A DNA stretch of 13,828 nucleotides from Lachnospiraceae bacterium (GTDB lineage: Bacteria; Bacillota_A; Clostridia; Lachnospirales; Lachnospiraceae), in assembly GCA_017620345.1 (NCBI GenBank), contig JAFZQP010000035.1, positions 1-13,828 of the forward strand, read 5' to 3'. Shown here in pieces: positions 1 to 6,845 of the stretch. Both the position numbers and the translations under genes were made by a program. Each line of letters starts with the position of its first letter. Position 1 is the stretch's first letter. The notes under the pieces are model-generated. The model did not search any database. It saw only the letters and a program-made list of their open reading frames with translations, and was not told the origin of the DNA.

Positions 1-1185
1 GACCTTCTTGCTGATGTAATCGGATATCTTCTTTACAAATCCGTCATTCTGAAGCGCTGAACGCGACACATTGAGCGGAAGGTCAGGACAGTCGATCACG
101 CCTTTTAAGAGCATAAGGAATTCGGGAATGACTTCCTTGATATTGTCGGCTATGAAAACCTGGTTGTTGTACAGTTTGATAACGCCCTCGATGGATTCGT
201 ATTCCATGTTGATCTTCGGGAAGTACAGTATTCCCTTGAGGTTGAACGGATAATCCATGTTCAGGTGTATCCAGAACAGGGGCTCCTTGTAGTCCATGAA
301 TACCTTGCGGTAGAACTCGAGATACTCCTCTTTTGTACAGTCGCTCGGATGCTTAGCCCAAAGCGGGTTCGGATCGTTGATAGGAACTTCGCGCTTTACG
401 ATCTTGGCCATTTCCTTTGCAGGGCTGATCTCGACTTTTTCCTTCTTGCCGTCCTTCTCCTGCTCTTCATACTTTGCTTCTTCGGTGTACTTCTCGATAA
501 CGGTATCCTTGTCCGTTACTTCGTCCGCAGGAACATTTTCATACTGCGTCTCTGCGCCTTCCTTGACCATGAAGATCGGCACCGGCATGAATGAACAGTA
601 CTTCTTCAGTACTTCTCTCATTCTGTATTCGTTACAGAACTCAAGGCTGTCCTCATTAAGGAAAAGCGTGATCGTCGTGCCGACCGTATCCCTGTCGCCG
701 TCTTCCATCGTGTATTCCGTACCGCCGTCGCACTCCCAGTGAACGGCCTTGGCGCCGTCCTTGTATGAAAGCGTATCGATATGGACCTCATCGGCTACCA
801 TGAACGCAGAGTAAAATCCGAGTCCAAAGTGCCCTATGATCTGGTCATCGTTCGTCTTGTCCTTGTATTTCTCAAGGAACGCGGTCGCTCCGGAAAAAGC
901 GATCTGCGTGATGTATTCCTCAACCTCATCGGCATCCATACCAAGACCGGTATCCGTAAAGGAAACCTTCTTGTTCTCCGGATCTACGACTATCCTGATC
1001 TCCATGTCGCGTCCTTCGGGTATGCTGTACTGGCCTATCATATCAAGCTTCTTGAGCTTTGTTATCGCATCACAGCCGTTACTTACGAGCTCTCTTGCAA
1101 AGATATCGTGGTCGCTGTACATCCATTTCTTGATTATCGGAAAGATATTCTCACTGTTGATCGTTAAACTGCCTTTTTTTGCCAT
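1..1185 (-). CDS. htpG: Molecular chaperone HtpG (Hsp90), N-terminal 395 residues, truncated by window edge
   Basis: Cytosolic ATP-dependent Hsp90 chaperone. The reading frame is open from the ATG at 1185-1183 to base 1, so the C-terminal part (end of the middle domain and the dimerisation domain) lies outside the window. The N-terminal GHKL ATPase signatures are visible: RELVSNGCDA with Glu32, Asn36 and Asp39 (catalytic and Mg/ATP-binding positions), DTGLGM at 78-83 and the lid motif GHFGLGF at 118-124. A charged Glu/Lys-rich linker lies near residues 220-245. The middle-domain LNVSR motif near residue 375 keeps the arginine that contacts ATP in other Hsp90s. The start is supported by GAGGTGA at 1191-1197, 5 nt before the ATG. 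The gene follows a prolyl isomerase lipoprotein gene and has its own promoter and a CIRCE operator upstream. Identity is certain from the motifs; HrcA control is inferred from the operator. Confidence 0.97.
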   Translation of the reverse strand, partial: MAKKGSLTINSENIFPIIKKWMYSDHDIFARELVSNGCDAITKLKKLDMIGQYSIPEGRDMEIRIVVDPENKKVSFTDTGLGMDADEVEEYITQIAFSGATAFLEKYKDKTNDDQIIGHFGLGFYSAFMVADEVHIDTLSYKDGAKAVHWECDGGTEYTMEDGDRDTVGTTITLFLNEDSLEFCNEYRMREVLKKYCSFMPVPIFMVKEGAETQYENVPADEVTDKDTVIEKYTEEAKYEEQEKDGKKEKVEISPAKEMAKIVKREVPINDPNPLWAKHPSDCTKEEYLEFYRKVFMDYKEPLFWIHLNMDYPFNLKGILYFPKINMEYESIEGVIKLYNNQVFIADNIKEVIPEFLMLLKGVIDCPDLPLNVSRSALQNDGFVKKISDYISKKV

Positions 1186-1190
1186 GTAAA

Positions 1191-1197
1191 TCACCTC
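1191..1197 (-). promoter_or_regulatory. Ribosome binding site of htpG
   Basis: GAGGTGA on the minus strand, 5 nt before the ATG. It fixes the htpG start and lies just downstream of the U-tract of the leader hairpin at 1203-1234. Confidence 0.85.
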
Positions 1198-1202
1198 ATT
1201 TG

Positions 1203-1234
1203 AAAAAAATATCCGGAGGCATTAAACCCCCGAT
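1203..1234 (-). terminator. Terminator-like hairpin in the htpG 5' leader (possible attenuator)
   Basis: On the minus strand, ATC+GGGGG (1234-1227) pairs with CCTCC+GAT (1219-1215 and 1213-1211). There is one bulged G at 1214, one G-U pair and a 7-nt loop. One A and then seven Ts (1209-1203) follow. This is the shape of an intrinsic terminator, but it lies downstream of the best htpG promoter and upstream of the ribosome binding site. It may be an attenuator, a 5' hairpin that stabilises the mRNA, or a terminator for read-through from the isomerase gene. The structure is seen by base pairing only; its function is inferred. Confidence 0.5.
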
Positions 1235-1240
1235 ACATAG

Positions 1241-1269
1241 ATAGTAACGCTTGCAAAACCCAAAGTCAA
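1241..1269 (-). promoter_or_regulatory. Predicted sigma-A promoter of htpG
   Basis: Minus-strand -35 TTGACT (1269-1264) and -10 TACTAT (1246-1241) are separated by exactly 17 bp. Transcription would start near 1234, about 50 nt before the htpG ATG. The -35 lies 7 bp downstream of the CIRCE operator. No better promoter was found between the operator and the gene. Confidence 0.7.
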
Positions 1270-1276
1270 GAAAAAA

Positions 1277-1303
1277 TTAGCACTCAATCAGGTTGAGTGC
1301 TAA
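1277..1303 (-). promoter_or_regulatory. CIRCE operator (HrcA binding site)
   Basis: A perfect match to the classical CIRCE inverted repeat: TTAGCACTC, nine bases, GAGTGCTAA. It reads the same on both strands apart from the centre. HrcA represses heat-shock genes through this site, usually groESL and the hrcA-dnaK operon. Here the neighbouring gene in the right direction is htpG. The site overlaps the last codons and the TGA (1284-1286) of the upstream isomerase gene and lies upstream of the predicted -35. Because the inner bases also pair, the minus strand gives an 11-bp stem with a 5-nt loop followed by T6 (1276-1271), so the site could also end the upstream transcript. Confidence 0.95.
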
Positions 1304-2366
1304 CAATCGTAAAATATTTATCGTAGATATCAAAAAATCCTGTTGTTTTGACAACGGCCCCCGCATCAAAATGCAGGCTGTCATAAAGCGGTTTGTTGAG
1401 ATTACTCGTAATGTGCGTCAGGAATTCGTTGTACACATCGTTGAACGCTTCCTGCTTACGCTTCTCCACGATCTTCGCCTTGTTGGCATCGGTCTCCTCG
1501 GGATTGAACGTGGATACGCAGTATATCAGGTGGTACCCGTATTCGGTCTCGACAATGTCGCTCATCTCCCCGACACCGAGATTGAACGCCGCCTCTTCAA
1601 ATTCCGGAGGCATGACTCCGCGTCCGAAGCTGTACTCGCTCTGTGTATCCTCGTTATTGTCGACCGCCACGACTTCAAACGGCTCTCCGTCCTCGATACG
1701 CTGACGCAGCTGGGCTATCCGGGTAAGAGCGTTTTTCTTTTCCTCGTCAGTGTACTCGAATCTGTTTCCCGCACTGTCTGTCTTGTACGTTTTGATCAGG
1801 ATCGTCCTGACGGTTATCGTTCTCGCCTCGTCGTCGCTTATCTCGGGATTGACGTCCGCGGTCACGTCTTCATAGACTTTGTTTGCAATTGCAAACTCAC
1901 GGTACATCGCCGCGATATCGTCCATTGTAACATTCAGATAATTCCTGTCGGCCTCCGAGAGCGAATCGAAGTACTCCCTTGCCGCTGCCGTCGTCTTGGC
2001 CGTCTCGTCATCATCAAGTCCGACTCCACGTTCTTCCGCGAGCAGGTTCATCGTCTTGATCTGCGCGATCCTCGCAAGGATGTTGTCCTTGTATGAATCC
2101 TCGAGAGTCCCCTCACCTACGGGCACCGACCATATGCGGTCTCCGAACACCTCGCTGTATCCATTCTCGGAATTGACGAGATAGACCATGATCTCGTTCT
2201 TCATGCACGGATGTCCTTCGAGACGGAACACCTCATCTTCGAGAAAATCAGACGTCAGCACTACTTCGGTCGGAAGCTTGCGGCTGCCGCACGCCGTAAG
2301 TACCGTAAGTCCTGCGACCGCGACGGCTGTAATAATACCCGCCCGGGTCAGTTTACTGAATATCAA
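1284..2366 (-). CDS. PpiC/PrsA-type peptidyl-prolyl isomerase lipoprotein
   Basis: Predicted surface-anchored foldase helping exported proteins fold by proline cis-trans isomerisation. The N-terminus has a lipoprotein signal: a basic start (SKLTRAG), a hydrophobic core and lipobox LTAC, with the lipidated Cys at residue 26 of the start used here. A helical region follows, then a parvulin domain over about residues 180-285, ending in FGRGVMPPEFEEAAFNL and YGYHLIY, the typical parvulin core. The start is uncertain. TTG at 2366 gives 360 residues and a normal-length signal peptide but has no clear ribosome binding site. GTG at 2408 gives 374 residues with an unusually long n-region. Either start overlaps the preceding gene, suggesting translational coupling. 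The 3' end, including the TGA, lies within the CIRCE element. Parvulin assignment is firm; PrsA orthology is not shown. Confidence 0.88.
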   Translation of the reverse strand: MIFSKLTRAGIITAVAVAGLTVLTACGSRKLPTEVVLTSDFLEDEVFRLEGHPCMKNEIMVYLVNSENGYSEVFGDRIWSVPVGEGTLEDSYKDNILARIAQIKTMNLLAEERGVGLDDDETAKTTAAAREYFDSLSEADRNYLNVTMDDIAAMYREFAIANKVYEDVTADVNPEISDDEARTITVRTILIKTYKTDSAGNRFEYTDEEKKNALTRIAQLRQRIEDGEPFEVVAVDNNEDTQSEYSFGRGVMPPEFEEAAFNLGVGEMSDIVETEYGYHLIYCVSTFNPEETDANKAKIVEKRKQEAFNDVYNEFLTHITSNLNKPLYDSLHFDAGAVVKTTGFFDIYDKYFTIVSTQPD

Positions 2367-2772
2367 TGTGTGATGATTCTTTATCGAAATCCTCAAATTC
2401 AAAATCACTTGTCTTCTTGTCTTCCTTCACGAGACCGACTCCGCGAGCCTTGTCTTCCGCTTTTGAAAGCATATCGGCAGCTGCAGACTTAACAGCCTTT
2501 TTGAGAGTATCCTTGCCTTCCTTAGCAACATCCTTTGCTTCCTTGGCAACCTTCTTGGCATCCTCTATAACTTCCTCTGTCTGCTCCTTGACCTCGGGAT
2601 CGAGTGATACGTATGATCTCTCTTTGCTGCTCTTCTTTTCTGATGAAAGAGCGTCGTCATCACATGCACACTCGCATTTGTCCTTGTTGACTTCGCAGAA
2701 ATACCATAATCCGGCAAGTGCTGCTCCCGTGATACCTACAAATGTGACAAACTTTCCAAATCCTTTCATCAT
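2353..2772 (-). CDS. Small YtxH-like membrane-anchored helical protein
   Basis: A 139-residue protein (138 if the second ATG is used). It has an N-terminal transmembrane segment (about residues 8-25), a Cys/Asp-rich patch (CECACDDD), then a long Lys/Glu/Ala-rich amphipathic helix (about 60-115) and an acidic tail. This architecture resembles YtxH-domain proteins of Firmicutes, whose function is unclear; the match is by layout, not a firm family call. A strong ribosome binding site GAAAGGAGA (2784-2776) lies upstream. Two ATGs are in tandem: the first (2772-2770) overlaps the TGA of the DUF2225 gene as ATGA, while the second (2769-2767) has better spacing from GGAG (7 rather than 4 nt). The 3' end overlaps the isomerase lipoprotein gene, so the three genes form one transcription unit. 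Confidence 0.8.
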   Translation of the reverse strand: MMKGFGKFVTFVGITGAALAGLWYFCEVNKDKCECACDDDALSSEKKSSKERSYVSLDPEVKEQTEEVIEDAKKVAKEAKDVAKEGKDTLKKAVKSAAADMLSKAEDKARGVGLVKEDKKTSDFEFEDFDKESSHIDIQ

Positions 2773-3620
2773 AAATCTCCTTTCGATTTCATATCCGCAA
2801 GAACCTGTTCCTTAAGATCCCTTGCACGGTCCTTGATCCTGTTGTTCGCAGCCTTGTTCATGAGTATTCCCGCTATCATCTTCTGTGCGGTATCAAACTC
2901 TCCGAACCTTGCCGCAAGAACTCCGATCAGATAATCTATAGTGATCTCATCCATTCCGGCGATAGGGAAACTCTCTTTCTGGCGCGCACTTACAAATCCG
3001 TCATAAGCGGTCTTTAATGCCTCGTTCTCATCGGCATCAAGTTCCTTCATCACTTCATCATAGTTTGGTGCATCCAGTGGAAGCGTTTCTTTCTTTCCTC
3101 TGATGATCCAACCCATCTTCAGGCATACATATGCTTTTTCGCTGTCCTTTCCACGCTTTACGATCGCGGATGCCAGCGCCAGCTGATATCTCTGGATCGC
3201 ATCATCATATGACAGTATCGGATTGTTCGCAACACCGTGTACTCTGCCGCCGATCCCTTCCTTGATAAGTTTGACCTGTGCTGCGGGAAGCGCCGTATAA
3301 TATCTCGTAAGAGCCGCATATCCGCAATAGGGACATACGATAACATCATATTTGGCCGGCTCGAACTTGTCGTATTTCGGGCGAAGATCCATATCCTGTC
3401 CGAGCAGTCGTGCCTTGCCGGTCTTTACCGCACGATATGAAAAATTCTTACCGCACACGGGACACTCTACGGTCTTGTCCAGGAGCACATCGTTCTCGTC
3501 AAAAGGTGCTTCCTCTTTAGGTGCGGAAGCAGTTTGTTCCGGCTTTTTCTCCTCTTCGAATATGCTGGCGCCCTCAAGTTTTCCGAGCCCCATGTTGGAC
3601 AATCCTGATAATAAACCCAT
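2769..3620 (-). CDS. DUF2225 family protein, zinc-ribbon type
   Basis: A 283-residue protein matching DUF2225, a family of unknown function common in clostridia. After a Lys/Glu/Ala-rich N-terminus comes CPVC (Cys53, Cys56) and then CPYCG (Cys96, Cys99), a spaced pair of knuckles likely to bind zinc. The rest (about residues 130-283) is helical with repeat-like stretches (YDDAIQRYQLALASAIV; EFDTAQKMIAGIL) resembling TPR helices. There is no signal peptide or membrane segment, so it is probably cytosolic. The start ATG at 3620 is preceded by GGAGG with a 6-nt spacer. The stop overlaps the next gene start by 4 bp (ATGA). Whether it has its own promoter in the 110-bp gap upstream is unclear. Confidence 0.88.
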   Translation of the reverse strand: MGLLSGLSNMGLGKLEGASIFEEEKKPEQTASAPKEEAPFDENDVLLDKTVECPVCGKNFSYRAVKTGKARLLGQDMDLRPKYDKFEPAKYDVIVCPYCGYAALTRYYTALPAAQVKLIKEGIGGRVHGVANNPILSYDDAIQRYQLALASAIVKRGKDSEKAYVCLKMGWIIRGKKETLPLDAPNYDEVMKELDADENEALKTAYDGFVSARQKESFPIAGMDEITIDYLIGVLAARFGEFDTAQKMIAGILMNKAANNRIKDRARDLKEQVLADMKSKGDL

Positions 3621-3649
3621 TTGTAACCTCCATATTATTCTCTATATGA

Positions 3650-3721
3650 GTGTCGCGCATTTGGATTCGACTTCGTCGAATAGGCGCTCCACGTGCAGAC
3701 AGGTTCTTCCCACTTCGTGGG
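3650..3721 (-). other. Structured intergenic element between glnS and the DUF2225 gene
   Basis: In the 110-bp gap 3621-3730 the minus strand can form several hairpins: CCCAC/GTGGG with a GAA loop (3721-3709) and ATTCGAC/GTCGAAT with a GAA loop (3681-3665). The latter is enclosed by GTGGAGCGC (3692-3684) pairing with GCGCGACAC (3658-3650) through a symmetrical tandem G-A/A-G mismatch. No T-tract follows any hairpin, so these are not ordinary intrinsic terminators. It could be a small RNA, a leader of the DUF2225 operon, or a palindromic repeat. Structure comes from base pairing only; I do not recognise the family. Confidence 0.45.
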
Positions 3722-3730
3722 CCCCTCCTA

Positions 3731-5389
3731 TCAGCCTAGTTTAAAACTACTCTTTAGCGAAACAACCCTGTTGAACACCGGTGCTCCCTCTTTGGAATCC
3801 TTGTAATCAACACAGAAAAATCCGTTTCTTACGAACTGAAATGACTCATACGCTTTTGCATCCTTAAGCGACGGCTCGAGCATGCAGTTTTCCATCACGG
3901 TCTTTGAATTCGGATTAAGGTTAAGGCTCCCGTCTTCATTGTAAACGCCTTTTTCCTCATCGATCAGATTCTCATAGAGCCTTACCGTTGCCGGGAACGC
4001 AGTTGCCGCATTCACCCAGTGGATCGTGCCCTTGACTTTACGTTCTACTTCTCTACCGTCCTGGCGTGTCTCCGGATCATATGTCGCATGGACCGTAACG
4101 TTTCCGTCGGCGTCCGTTTCATATGACGTGCAGGTAACGAAATATGCGTTCATGAGCCTTACTTCATTTCCCGGGAACAGCCTGAAATATTTCTTAACAG
4201 GCTCTGCCATAAAATCATCCCGTTCTATATACAATTCCCTTGAAAAAGGAACCTTGCGCGAACCAAGTGATTCGTTCTCAAGATTGTTCGGAACATCAAA
4301 GTATTCCGTCTGATCTTCCGGATAATTATCTATCACGAGCTTTATCGGATCGAGTATAGCCATCACTCTCGGTCTTGACAACTTCAGGTCTTCCCTGATG
4401 CAATACTCGAGCATTGCATAATCAACCGATGACTGGCTCTTGGATACGCCGCACAGATCTACGAAATTCTGTATCGAACCGGGCGTGAATCCACGGCGGC
4501 GAAGTGCCGCAATGCTTACAAGTCTGGGATCATCCCAGCCGTCAACTATTCCGTCTTCAACGAGCTTTTTGATATATCTCTTTCCCGTCACCACATTCGT
4601 CAGATACATCTTGGCGAACTCTATCTGCTTCGGCGGCTGAGGGTATTCCAGTTCACGAACGACCCAGTCATAGAGCGGTCTGTGATCCTCAAACTCAAGC
4701 GTACAGCACGAGTGCGTAACATGCTCTATCGCGTCCTCTATCGGATGTGCAAAATCATACATCGGATATATGCACCACTTGTCACCCGTATTGTGATGCG
4801 TCATATGAGCGACCCTGTATATGACCGGATCTCTCATATTGATATTGGGGCTTGCCATGTCTATCTTGGCACGAAGTACCTTTTCTCCGTCGGCGTACAC
4901 ACCGTTCTTCATGTTCTCGAACAGTTCGAGGTTTTCCTCTACGCTGCGGTCCCTGTAAGGGCTGTTCTTACCGGGCTGGTCAAATGTGCCCCTGTACTCT
5001 TTTATCTCATCGGCACTAAGGTCGCACACAAAAGCCTTACCCTTTTTGATAAGCTTTACGGCAGCCTCATACATCTGCTCAAAATAATCCGACGCAAAGA
5101 ACAGCCTGTCTTCCCAGTCTGCGCCAAGCCATGCAACGTCCTCTTTGATCGACTCGACGAACTCGGTCTTTTCCTTTGTCGGATTCGTATCGTCAAAACG
5201 AAGATTGAACTTGCCGCCGTATTCCTTCGCAAGTCCGTAATTAACAAGTATCGCCTTGGCATGTCCTATATGAAGATATCCGTTCGGCTCAGGCGGAAAG
5301 CGGGTATGTATCTCCTCATACTTGCCTTCCGACAGATCCTCGTCGATGATCGTTTCGATAAAATTTCTGCTTACTGTTTCTTCACTCAT
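3731..5389 (-). CDS. glnS: Glutaminyl-tRNA synthetase
   Basis: Class I aminoacyl-tRNA synthetase charging tRNA-Gln with glutamine in the cytosol, full length at 552 residues. The N-terminal catalytic domain shows [12 protein letters not shown] (32-43, the HIGH signature) and the GlnRS-typical [20 protein letters not shown] (209-228) and CTLEF, which separate it from bacterial GluRS. GWDDPR and LRRRG follow, then the C-terminal beta-barrel anticodon-binding domain. The second class I signature is changed: where E. coli GlnRS has VMSKRK, this protein has VVTGKR (266-271), keeping Lys and Arg. The ATG at 5389 is preceded by AAAGGT. The gene starts 16 bp after the stop of an unrecognised gene and probably shares its promoter at 6809-6837. 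I see no T-box in front of it. Confidence 0.97.
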   Translation of the reverse strand: MSEETVSRNFIETIIDEDLSEGKYEEIHTRFPPEPNGYLHIGHAKAILVNYGLAKEYGGKFNLRFDDTNPTKEKTEFVESIKEDVAWLGADWEDRLFFASDYFEQMYEAAVKLIKKGKAFVCDLSADEIKEYRGTFDQPGKNSPYRDRSVEENLELFENMKNGVYADGEKVLRAKIDMASPNINMRDPVIYRVAHMTHHNTGDKWCIYPMYDFAHPIEDAIEHVTHSCCTLEFEDHRPLYDWVVRELEYPQPPKQIEFAKMYLTNVVTGKRYIKKLVEDGIVDGWDDPRLVSIAALRRRGFTPGSIQNFVDLCGVSKSQSSVDYAMLEYCIREDLKLSRPRVMAILDPIKLVIDNYPEDQTEYFDVPNNLENESLGSRKVPFSRELYIERDDFMAEPVKKYFRLFPGNEVRLMNAYFVTCTSYETDADGNVTVHATYDPETRQDGREVERKVKGTIHWVNAATAFPATVRLYENLIDEEKGVYNEDGSLNLNPNSKTVMENCMLEPSLKDAKAYESFQFVRNGFFCVDYKDSKEGAPVFNRVVSLKSSFKLG

Positions 5390-5405
5390 CAGTTCTACCT
5401 TTATT

Positions 5406-6776
5406 CTATGACGTCAAAAACGCCTTGTGCGCAACAAGTTCGGCAGGTATCGGATGTCCGTTCTTTTCTATCCTTCCTGTTGCGATATCAAACAGATGTA
5501 TCTCATGCGCAGCCTTATGGTTATACCTCTCGATCAGCTGCGTATACTGCGGGTTGGTCGCTATCGCACCCTCCCTTATTATCTTGGAAAAAGGACAGTA
5601 GTTGAACAGTATGAACCTTACAACCTTATTGTGACGAAGTGCTCCGGAACTCTCGTACTGGATGTATGTCGCATAATCCGCAACGAACATCTCTTTGTAG
5701 CTGTTACGATGCTTGGCCATCGCAGACTTGATACGCTCTTTTGCCTCCGTTGACAGTTCCTTGTTCTTTCTGTATGTATCGATATAATCCACGTAATCGC
5801 TTGTAAGGGATCTTTCGGACAGATCGTTCCATCTGGCTCCCTGTATCCTCTTACACAGCTCCCACCTGAATTCGGCACACATCTTGATCATGACAGCCGT
5901 CAGATCCTCTTCCTCCGCGATCGGCAGGATGAACCTTCCCGGCGTCGTACGCTTCGCACCCGTAATCTCCTGCCACATTGCGGCACGCGTGCCGACAACA
6001 GGCATCAGTATGATATCCGGCAATATCTCGACCTGGATGAATGCTTTATCAAGTCCGAGCTCAGGTGCGGTATAGACTGTCTGTCTGAAGAACAGTGAAA
6101 AATCAATTCCCTTGATGACATTTAATGTCTTGTGTATGAAATCAATATTCAAAAACGACTTGTCGAGCGGCCGTGTCAGCGTCTGTTCGGAAAAGAACGG
6201 AACAAAAGTCGTCACCCTGGAGGTGAGCATCTTGTTAGCCGACTTGAACATATTGTCTATCTCAAACGTAACGCGTTTCTTGCCGTCGGCTAGTGCCTCT
6301 TTTTCCTGTTGTTCGGTTATCTCACCGTCTCTTTTCTGCTTGCGCAGAGTTGTTATATAGTCAGTCGAAAAATCATTGACCGAGGGATCCTTTTTACAGT
6401 TATAGATAAGTCTCAGCCAATGATAGAACGTGAACACTTTCATCTCCGGATCAAGCGCTATCGACTTGCTCGCCTGGTGTATAAGTTGGGTATTCTCCGC
6501 ACCCGCAAGTGTCTCATCGATATATCCGAAATAAAGGAACATCATCACTTCGTCGGGAATGATCGTATCCGAAAGTGTCCTGAAGAAGACAAGCTTATAG
6601 AGATCGTAATAATACGAAGTCAGTTCCTTCCTGAGCCTTCTGGCCGCATCATCCGACGCACTCTGGTCAGACATCGCCGCGAAATCCTTGATCCTCTTAC
6701 TGATCTTACTCTTGTTTTCATCCGACAATCCGGCATAATCAAGGATCGTCGCACATGAATTTGAAAAGTCAGGCAT
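5406..6776 (-). CDS. Unrecognised 456-residue protein upstream of glnS
   Basis: I do not recognise this protein. It is a 456-residue product without signal peptide or clear membrane segment, so probably cytosolic. Visible features are an N-terminal charged helical region, an aromatic-rich stretch ([15 protein letters not shown], about 52-66), a Lys/Glu-rich helix near 145-170, and a C-terminal half with many Trp/Arg/Tyr residues ([19 protein letters not shown], about 310-328). A conserved-looking [16 protein letters not shown] lies near 395. The ATG at 6776 follows GGGGGAAGGAA. A good sigma-A promoter lies 33 bp upstream, so this is the first gene of a unit that continues into glnS. The length, codon use and ribosome binding site argue for a real gene. 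No function can be assigned from the sequence. Confidence 0.85.
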   Translation of the reverse strand: MPDFSNSCATILDYAGLSDENKSKISKRIKDFAAMSDQSASDDAARRLRKELTSYYYDLYKLVFFRTLSDTIIPDEVMMFLYFGYIDETLAGAENTQLIHQASKSIALDPEMKVFTFYHWLRLIYNCKKDPSVNDFSTDYITTLRKQKRDGEITEQQEKEALADGKKRVTFEIDNMFKSANKMLTSRVTTFVPFFSEQTLTRPLDKSFLNIDFIHKTLNVIKGIDFSLFFRQTVYTAPELGLDKAFIQVEILPDIILMPVVGTRAAMWQEITGAKRTTPGRFILPIAEEEDLTAVMIKMCAEFRWELCKRIQGARWNDLSERSLTSDYVDYIDTYRKNKELSTEAKERIKSAMAKHRNSYKEMFVADYATYIQYESSGALRHNKVVRFILFNYCPFSKIIREGAIATNPQYTQLIERYNHKAAHEIHLFDIATGRIEKNGHPIPAELVAHKAFLTS

Positions 6777-6808
6777 TTCCTTCCCCCTGCAAAAAAACTC
6801 GTTCCACT

Positions 6809-6837
6809 ATTATACGTTATACGTCACATAAATACAA
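6809..6837 (-). promoter_or_regulatory. Sigma-A promoter for the 456-residue gene and glnS
   Basis: Minus-strand -35 TTGTAT (6837-6832) and a perfect -10 TATAAT (6814-6809), with a 17-bp spacer. It lies in the 69-bp gap just after the purF-like stop codon and about 30 bp before the next start codon, the only good promoter position in this part of the window. No terminator hairpin is visible after the purF-like gene, so read-through is possible. Confidence 0.8.
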
Positions 6838-6845
6838 TAATATAA

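Noticed and set aside
265..1189. Overlapping plus-strand open frames opposite htpG
   Set aside because: They are antisense shadows of a strongly conserved Hsp90 reading frame and have no ribosome binding sites or recognisable protein features.
1293..2096. 267-codon plus-strand frame opposite the isomerase gene
   Set aside because: It is antisense to a lipoprotein with a clear signal peptide and parvulin core; the translated product has no recognisable domain.
3709..3721. CCCAC/GTGGG hairpin as an intrinsic terminator of glnS
   Set aside because: No run of Ts follows on the minus strand (AAGAACC instead), so it does not fit a Rho-independent terminator.
3621..3730. T-box or tRNA in the gap downstream of glnS
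   Set aside because: No T-box motif, no GGTTCGAATCC T-arm and no cloverleaf pairing.
4682..5605. 307-codon plus-strand frame opposite glnS
   Set aside because: Antisense to the well-supported GlnRS frame and crosses into the next gene; no start signal or family features.
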